Below, piece by piece: positions 58,790 through 64,000 of a stretch of 64,000 nucleotides of DNA. Below the pieces are notes generated by a model that made no database searches, was not told the origin of the DNA, and saw only the letters and a program-made list of their open reading frames with translations. A program made the translations under genes and the position numbers. The first letter of the stretch is position 1. Each line of letters begins with the position of its first letter. Source of the DNA: Terriglobia bacterium (GTDB taxonomy: Bacteria > Acidobacteriota > Terriglobia > Terriglobales > Acidobacteriaceae); assembly GCA_020073495.1 (NCBI GenBank), contig JAIQFD010000002.1, positions 496,001 through 560,000 of the forward strand, written 5' to 3'.

Positions 58790-60076
58790 TCACTTCCTCG
58801 ACTTGGCGATCACCAGCAGGAGATTGGTGTCGGCGCCGGCGGCGCGGAGCTGCTTTTCGGCGTCATCGGTCAGAGCGAACGACACACCGAACTGGCTGAC
58901 CAGTGAAGCCACGCGGGCGGCCGGCACACCCTTCTGTAGCGCGTCCGCCACCTCGCTGAGGGCGAGCGGGGGCGGCCCGGGCGGAGGATTGCGTTTCACA
59001 TCGAGCTTGAAGGGTAGGCGTGTGCCGTCCCGGCCGACTACAAAGCCCTGGAGGGTGTTGGCGCCGACGGTGAGAGGAACGGCGTCGGCCTCAAACTCGA
59101 CCTCGCCGGCCGGATTGGAGTGGAAGGTGGCCTGCCTGCCCGCCACCTCGATGCGGTCGATGGCGCGAAAGCCAGCCGCGATTCCCCGCACTTTGACCGT
59201 CTCTCTGTCGGTCTCGGCGTTGGGTACGGGATCGAGGACGCGGACATCGGGCCGGTTGAGAGTGAAGATCATCTGCGACTGCGACTTGTCGGTGGCGGTG
59301 GCGACGATCACGATGGCGCTGGCGCCGGCATTCACCGCAAAATCCGGGACGTTGAATTCCATCGTGGTGGGGGCGAGGCTCTTGAGAGTGGCGACGAAGT
59401 TGTTGACCGTGACCGAGGCGACGCCGCTGGCGTGGGAAGCGACGCCGCGCAGGCTGATGCGTGCGGCGGCGACGTCGAGAGCCTTGCCAGCCTCGGCGCC
59501 GACCGGGTCGAGCATGCTGATGACCGGCGGCGGAGCGGGCGGAGCGGCGGGATGGAGTCGGGCCTCGCGAGCTTGGATCTTGTCCAGGATGCCATCGAAA
59601 TCCATGGCAGCATCCACCAACTCCTGGTGAGGCAGGACGTCAGACCAACCGAGGCGGGTGCTGGTGCTGGCGTCGACGAACGCCTTTCGTACGCGGAAGA
59701 AGTGATACGTGGTGCCGTTGCGAAACTTGAACTCAGCCTCGTCCATCGGCTGTCCCCAGAAGCGCCACTGGCCGGCAACGGTCAGATCGCTGCGCTTGTA
59801 CTCGAAGGAATGACCCTTATCGCTCTCGGGGTGGACAACTTCATAGCGAATGGTATCGCGCGAAAAATACAGGTAACCGCCGCATCCGCTGGCGGCGTGC
59901 TGATGAGCGACCGGATACCGAAAAACCGGATGGTCACCCGCGGACACCAGTTCGACGGCGTCGCTGCCGGAGGGCGTAGCAGCCTGGCCGCGCTTTCCGA
60001 AGATCTGAGCGCCGGCCAAGTCAGAGAAAAGTAACAGGACGAATACAAGAATGATGGCGCAACGGCGATACCTCAT
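58790..60076 (-). CDS. Secreted protein with repeated beta-sandwich segments, function unknown
   Basis: 428 residues with signal peptide (CAIILVFVLLLFSDLAGA). Two or three Ig/glucodextranase-like beta segments are visible (SLRGVASHASGVASVTVNNFVATL and KVRGIAAGFRAIDRIEVAGRQATF), a pattern common in surface adhesion or kinase-associated proteins. The last 50 residues are helical. Start overlaps the kinase stop (ATGA), so the two are co-translated and perhaps functionally linked. Confidence 0.72.
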   Translation of the reverse strand: MRYRRCAIILVFVLLLFSDLAGAQIFGKRGQAATPSGSDAVELVSAGDHPVFRYPVAHQHAASGCGGYLYFSRDTIRYEVVHPESDKGHSFEYKRSDLTVAGQWRFWGQPMDEAEFKFRNGTTYHFFRVRKAFVDASTSTRLGWSDVLPHQELVDAAMDFDGILDKIQAREARLHPAAPPAPPPVISMLDPVGAEAGKALDVAAARISLRGVASHASGVASVTVNNFVATLKSLAPTTMEFNVPDFAVNAGASAIVIVATATDKSQSQMIFTLNRPDVRVLDPVPNAETDRETVKVRGIAAGFRAIDRIEVAGRQATFHSNPAGEVEFEADAVPLTVGANTLQGFVVGRDGTRLPFKLDVKRNPPPGPPPLALSEVADALQKGVPAARVASLVSQFGVSFALTDDAEKQLRAAGADTNLLLVIAKSRK

Positions 60077-62097
60077 TTGCGTTTCCTCAGAATCTCTTCT
60101 TCCGTCGCCTTCGCCTGCTGGGCACGGCGGAGGCCCGCCAGGGCGGCCGAATCGTGGGAATCGATCTCGAGCGCCTGGTTATAGGCGTCGATGGCAGCGG
60201 CGTAGGCGCCGGAGTTGACCAGGCGCTCACCATCGGCAAGAAGTTCGCGCAGATGGCGGCGCTGCTGCGGCGTAGGACCGCGAGGCGTCGCCGGCTCCGC
60301 CCTGGTCTCGCGAGCGGCGGCCGACTTGGGCTTCGACTTTGGCTCAGGCTTTGGCGTTTCCTCAAGCGCAGAAGGAGTCGCAGCCGCCTGCTCTCCGGCG
60401 GATGGCGCCACGGGGGGGAAATTGACCTGGTTGCGCACCTCTTTTACGGCGGCCCGGGCGGAGGCGAGGCGCACGGCCTGGTCGGCAAGAGCAGGCGTGG
60501 TCACCGACCCCGAAAGAGTGACGACCCCATCGTGGACTGCGACCTCGACGCGCTGAAAATCGTGGGATGCGCCGAGGGCGGCGCTGACATCCGCTTTGAT
60601 GCTGGCGTCGGAGGGAGAGGGAGCCGGAGCGGCCGTAGAAGGCTGCGCGACCGGTACCTGCGTGTGCAGGTACCAATACCCCCCACCGCCCATGACGGCG
60701 GCGGTCAACAACACCGCCAGCCCCACCCACAGCCACGTCCTGCGTTCCTGCCTGGGCGGAGGAGGAACGTGAGCCGGCCGCGAAGCCTGACGGGCTGGCG
60801 GCGGTGGTGGCGCCGTCACGTGCGGCGGCGGTGCAGGTTCGACGGAGGACGAGGGAGGTGAGTACTGGAATGGCGGTTTCGGAGCCGCCGATGCGGGCGC
60901 TGCTGCGGGCGGCGGTGGCGGTGGGGCGGGCGGCTTGACAACCGGGGCGGGTGGCGTGGCGCGAAGCGGCTGTGGGGGTGGCGCCAGGGGCGGAAGAGGC
61001 TCGTGCACGTGTGAGGGCGGCGGCGTGGGAACACGGGAAGGCGCAATCCGGAGGTTGGCCAGGAAATCGGAGCCGATGGCAGCGGTGGCATCGTCGCGCG
61101 CGGTGGCGCTTTGCGAGCCGATGCGAGCGGTGGCGGCCCATTGCTCGGGGGCGTTGAGCGCCTCCAGCATCTCGTCGGCGGACTGGAAGCGGTCGTTGCG
61201 GTCCTTCTGCATCGCCTTCATCAGAATCATGGAGACGGGCTTGGGAATCTCGAGGCTGGGCTTCAGCTCATGGGCCGGCCTGGGCACGGACTGGATGTGC
61301 TTGATGAGAATGCCCATGGGAGTATCGGACTCGAATGGCAGACAGCCGGTAAGCATCTCGTAGAGGACGACGCCGACCGAATAGATATCAGCGCGGCCGT
61401 CGATCTCGGAGCCGTGCTTGCCCATGGCCTGCTCGGGCGAGAGGTACTGCGGCGTGCCAACCACCACACCGGTCTTTGTGGCGCTGTAACTGGAGCCGGA
61501 TTCGAACGAGCCTTCGCGGATCTTGGCGATGCCGAAATCGAGGACCTTTGCGATCTCGGTCCCGTCGGGCTGGGAGATGAGCAGGACGTTGTCCGGCTTG
61601 ATGTCGCGATGGGTGATGCCGAGGGCGTGCGCGGCACTGAGCGCGGACAGGATCTGCTTGCCGATCCTCAGGGCGCGGCGGACGAGCAGCGGACCTTCCT
61701 TCTCGATGACCTCGCGCAGGTCGCGGCCGGCGACGAATTCCATGATGATGAAGGGGCGACCGTCGTCGGTGGTGTCGAGATCGTCCACGCGGACCGCGTT
61801 CGGGTGCTGGAGCTTGCGGGTGATGATGGCTTCGTTCTTAAAACGCTTGAGGAAGAGGTCATCATCCATGAGGCGGCTGCTGACCACCTTGATGGCACGG
61901 ATCTCGTTGAAGGCAAGGTGGCGGGCTTTGTAGACGGAAGCCATGCCGCCGGATCCGATCTTGTCCAGGATCTCGTACTTGCCGCGCAACTGCATGCCCT
62001 GCACGAACTCGGAAGTGATGCGCAGGGCGGTCTGGTCGCGGGGACAGACCGTGAAATCATTCGGATAAGTCGCATGGCACTTGTCGCAGTAACGCAC
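60073..62097 (-). CDS. Ser/Thr protein kinase with zinc ribbon, BON and TPR parts
   Basis: 674 residues. N-terminal CxxC zinc ribbon (CDKCHATYPNDFTVCPRD), Hanks kinase (GSGGMASVY, RAIKVV, HRDIKPDN, DFGIAK), a long Pro-rich linker, one membrane helix (LWVGLAVLLTAAVMGGGGYWYL), an extracytoplasmic BON domain (VEVAVHDGVVTLSGSV), and a C-terminal TPR-like helix pair. PASTA domains of typical PknB are replaced by BON plus TPR. It probably senses an envelope signal; the coupled downstream gene encodes a secreted protein. Confidence 0.9.
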   Translation of the reverse strand: MRYCDKCHATYPNDFTVCPRDQTALRITSEFVQGMQLRGKYEILDKIGSGGMASVYKARHLAFNEIRAIKVVSSRLMDDDLFLKRFKNEAIITRKLQHPNAVRVDDLDTTDDGRPFIIMEFVAGRDLREVIEKEGPLLVRRALRIGKQILSALSAAHALGITHRDIKPDNVLLISQPDGTEIAKVLDFGIAKIREGSFESGSSYSATKTGVVVGTPQYLSPEQAMGKHGSEIDGRADIYSVGVVLYEMLTGCLPFESDTPMGILIKHIQSVPRPAHELKPSLEIPKPVSMILMKAMQKDRNDRFQSADEMLEALNAPEQWAATARIGSQSATARDDATAAIGSDFLANLRIAPSRVPTPPPSHVHEPLPPLAPPPQPLRATPPAPVVKPPAPPPPPPAAAPASAAPKPPFQYSPPSSSVEPAPPPHVTAPPPPPARQASRPAHVPPPPRQERRTWLWVGLAVLLTAAVMGGGGYWYLHTQVPVAQPSTAAPAPSPSDASIKADVSAALGASHDFQRVEVAVHDGVVTLSGSVTTPALADQAVRLASARAAVKEVRNQVNFPPVAPSAGEQAAATPSALEETPKPEPKSKPKSAAARETRAEPATPRGPTPQQRRHLRELLADGERLVNSGAYAAAIDAYNQALEIDSHDSAALAGLRRAQQAKATEEEILRKRK

Positions 62098-62261
62098 AAG
62101 CCCGCCCCGGCTCGGAGTATGAGAGCCGCAAAAACCCTAAGCAACGCTTCTGAGCGAATGATAGACCGAGTCGGGGCCGGAATTCACGGATTTCCCAGGG
62201 CTGGAAGACCGAAAGTAACCACGCGGATAGGGGCCCTGCGACTCGGCGCGCGCAAAAGGGA

Positions 62262-62285
62262 GGGCGCGCCTCGCTCAGAATGACG
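62262..62285 (-). repeat. Short B-type repeat fragment
   Basis: GCGTCATTCTGAGCGAGGCG on the minus strand, then CGCCC; a partial member of the dispersed family in the kinase/archaemetzincin gap (62098-62303), which otherwise shows no gene. Confidence 0.5.
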
Positions 62286-62303
62286 CCAGTATGAAGATCC
62301 GTG

Positions 62304-62861
62304 CTAGAAGATGCCGAAGAGGCGCCTGGCGGGAATGACGGAGGCGGCGTGGCCACGACAGTCGGGGCAGAAAGAGCTGCCCTTGATGTCGATCCATTCG
62401 ACGGAGTGGGAGGCGGCCATCACGCAGGCGTAATCCTGGCAGTGGGTCAGGCCGAGGGTGTGGCCGAGCTCGTGGACAGCTTCCTTCAGCAAGCGGTCGG
62501 CGAGCAGCTCCCCGTCCGGCGGCAAGCCGTAGAACTCCTGGGCCAGGCGGCGCCAGGAAACGACGGAGCACTGTCCGGTGAGCTGGGCTTCGCCGAAAAC
62601 AAAGGTCAGGATGGGCATGTAGAGGTCGAGAGAGGTCACGCCGAGCATGCGCCAGCAACCGTTCTGGAGGAAGCCGGGCATCATCCCGAGGATCTGGGTG
62701 GAATGGTACTGCTGGCGCTCGACGTGGAAGGCGGAGGCAGGATCCAGGCGTTGCGGGTCCATGACGCAGGGGACGCGCAGGTTGTCCTCGAGCCCGCGGC
62801 GTAAGCGTTCGAGCAGCGGACCGTCGGTGGGACCGACCGGCAGCAGGTGGATGGCGCTCAT
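62304..62861 (-). CDS. Archaemetzincin-family zinc metalloprotease
   Basis: 185 residues. Zinc motif HELGHTLGLTHC (HExxHxxGxxH followed directly by Cys) plus the extra cysteines CVM and CPDC that bind a structural zinc in archaemetzincins. The preceding LLKEAV supplies the helix. No signal peptide, so probably cytoplasmic. The start overlaps the stop of the NtrC-type gene by ATGA, suggesting shared expression with that regulator. Confidence 0.92.
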   Translation of the reverse strand: MSAIHLLPVGPTDGPLLERLRRGLEDNLRVPCVMDPQRLDPASAFHVERQQYHSTQILGMMPGFLQNGCWRMLGVTSLDLYMPILTFVFGEAQLTGQCSVVSWRRLAQEFYGLPPDGELLADRLLKEAVHELGHTLGLTHCQDYACVMAASHSVEWIDIKGSSFCPDCRGHAASVIPARRLFGIF

Positions 62862-64000
62862 CGATGCGAGTTGATGGCCGCCGCAGGAACGGAATTCCGT
62901 TTCCAGCCGTAGCGCTTGAGCTTGTTGTAGAGAGTGACGCGGTCGATATCGAGCACCTCGGCGGCGCGTGTCTGGTTACCGCCGCACTCCTCGAGGACGT
63001 GCAGGATGTGCAGGCGCTCGATGTCTTCGAGGGTCTTGCCGCCCTCAGCCTCCTGCGGCTTGAGCTTGAGAGTAAAGTCCTGCTCGCGCAGTTCGGGCTC
63101 GGATGCCACGACCATGGCGCGCTCGACGGCGTTCTCCAGCTCGCGGACGTTCCCGGGCCAGTCATAGTTCTGCAGCAGGGCCATGGCGCTGGGCGCTACG
63201 TTTGCCACGCGCTTGTTCATGGAGGCGGAGAACTTGCGCATGAAGTTGTCCACCAGCAGAGGGATGTCCTCCTTGCGGTCGCGCAGGGGCGGGATCTCAA
63301 TGCGAAAGACGTTGAGCCGGTAGAAGAGGTCGGGCCGGAACTTCCCTTCCTCGATCAGTTTCTCGAGGTCCTTGTTGGTAGCGGCGATGCAGCGGAAGTC
63401 CACCTTGATGGGCTGGTTGCCCCCGACGCGCACGATCTCGCGCTCCTGCAGAACACGCAGCAGGTCGGTCTGCGTCTTGAGCGAGATATCGCCGATCTCG
63501 TCGAGGAAGACGGTGCCGCCTTCGGCGATCTCAAACTTCCCTTTCTTGCGGTACTGGGCGCCGGTGAAGGCGCCTTTCTCGTGGCCGAAGAGCTCGCTCT
63601 CGAGCAGAGTCTCGGTGAGCGCGCCGCAGTGAATGACGACCAGCGGGTTGTAGCGGCGCGGGCTCATGGCGTGAATGGCGCGGGCGACAAGTTCCTTGCC
63701 GGTGCCGCTGTCGCCGGTGACGAGCACGGTGGCGTCGGTGGAGGCGACGGTCTCAATGGAGTCGAAGACCTTCTTCATGGCGGCGGACTGGCCGATGAGC
63801 TCGGGCGGACGCATGACTTCGCCGACGGTCTCCTTGAGGCGCGCGGCCTCGCGCTCAGCGTGGCGATGGGAGAGGGCATTCTTGACCACGTGGGCGATGT
63901 CGTCGGGATCGAAGGGCTTGGTGACGTAGTCATAGGCGCCGTTCTTCAGCGCCTGCACGGCGGTCTCGACCGAAGCGTAGCCGGTCATGATGATGACGAT
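62858..64000 (-). CDS. NtrC-family response regulator, N-terminus off the window
   Basis: At least 380 residues. The end of a receiver domain (MTGYASVETAVQALKNGAYDYVTKPF) is followed by AAA+ with GDSGTGKE, GAFTGA and FLDEIGDI, and a Fis-type HTH (CGGNQTRAAEVLDIDRVTLY). The frame is open to the last base of the window, so the receiver's phospho-Asp lies beyond it. It is the third NtrC-type activator in 64 kb. Kinase partner not in view. Confidence 0.93.
   Translation of the reverse strand: MVIIMTGYASVETAVQALKNGAYDYVTKPFDPDDIAHVVKNALSHRHAEREAARLKETVGEVMRPPELIGQSAAMKKVFDSIETVASTDATVLVTGDSGTGKELVARAIHAMSPRRYNPLVVIHCGALTETLLESELFGHEKGAFTGAQYRKKGKFEIAEGGTVFLDEIGDISLKTQTDLLRVLQEREIVRVGGNQPIKVDFRCIAATNKDLEKLIEEGKFRPDLFYRLNVFRIEIPPLRDRKEDIPLLVDNFMRKFSASMNKRVANVAPSAMALLQNYDWPGNVRELENAVERAMVVASEPELREQDFTLKLKPQEAEGGKTLEDIERLHILHVLEECGGNQTRAAEVLDIDRVTLYNKLKRYGWKRNSVPAAAINSHR

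Overview
The window looks like the chromosome of a high-GC, respiring soil- or sediment-type bacterium, most likely an Acidobacteriota (Terriglobia-like) genome. This placement is an inference from the gene mix: Bacillus-type three-subunit succinate dehydrogenase, a b6f-like Rieske/cytochrome b pair linked to a nonaheme cytochrome c, orphan NuoI genes, PEP-CTERM and carboxypeptidase-regulatory-like secreted proteins, and a very dense population of hairpin repeats between genes. No rRNA, CRISPR array or classical insertion sequence was seen. Three tRNA genes are present: Arg-ACG, Ser-CGA and Gly-CCC.

Layout. 1-2.3 kb: copper resistance (CsoR, CopA cut by the window edge, a cysteine-less HMA-like protein) with a perfect CsoR-type operator. 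2.3-6.8 kb: TPR protein, STAS protein, tRNA-Arg, NtrC-type regulator, RdgB, GAF-like protein. 7-10.6 kb: sdhC-sdhA-small membrane protein-sdhB. 10.8-14.7 kb: M15-like peptidase, membrane dipeptidase, two cyclophilins, an endonuclease V-like protein. 14.7-17.3 kb: mdh and icd. 17.4-22.4 kb: glnE and glnA. 22.8-29.6 kb: LysR regulator and a polyamine set (pyruvoyl arginine decarboxylase, purine-type permease, deoxyhypusine-synthase-like enzyme, N-carbamoylputrescine amidase, agmatine deiminase). 29.6-34.4 kb: nuoI, tadA, tRNA-Ser, methyltransferase, a PD-(D/E)XK element and a PEP-CTERM protein. 35-43.6 kb: metH, a second NuoI-like ferredoxin, cyclopropane synthase, PilZ proteins and small unknowns. 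43.7-47.8 kb: an accessory zone with a second PD-(D/E)XK element, an HNH nuclease, hairpin clusters, hicBA and ubiD. 48-51.8 kb: sensor kinase, NtrC regulator and tetraheme cytochrome c in an overlapping operon. 53.5-55.2 kb: a small island of two secreted proteins bounded by hairpins. 55.5-58.7 kb: Rieske/cytochrome b/nonaheme cytochrome c operon. 58.7-64 kb: tRNA-Gly, a secreted protein, a Ser/Thr kinase, archaemetzincin and a truncated NtrC regulator.

The strongest unexplained structure is a recurring 'gene-end plus insert' architecture. At tRNA-Arg and tRNA-Ser, truncated copies of the left end of the tRNA gene (27 and about 32 bp) are joined to a homologous insert of roughly 105-115 bp, followed by the intact tRNA; at tRNA-Ser the whole 135-bp unit is tandemly doubled. 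The same geometry occurs at ubiD, where a 167-bp copy of its 3' end lies on the far side of a 467-bp hicBA toxin-antitoxin cassette, and a third, more diverged ubiD tail lies beyond it. Hairpins of a related family are spread through the window, and some have entered reading frames without breaking them (ubiD twice, aguA once, the rdgB C-terminus). A second repeat system is a 115-bp leader plus strong hairpin placed ahead of two paralogous PD-(D/E)XK-fold genes, one of which has lost its catalytic lysine.

Regulation visible in the sequence: perfect TGTGA-N6-TCACA boxes lie ahead of sdhC, icd and the 48-kb kinase operon, suggesting a CRP-family regulon over the TCA cycle and respiration. GlnE and GlnA (with its adenylylation tyrosine) form a nitrogen-control pair, and CsoR probably controls its own copper operon.
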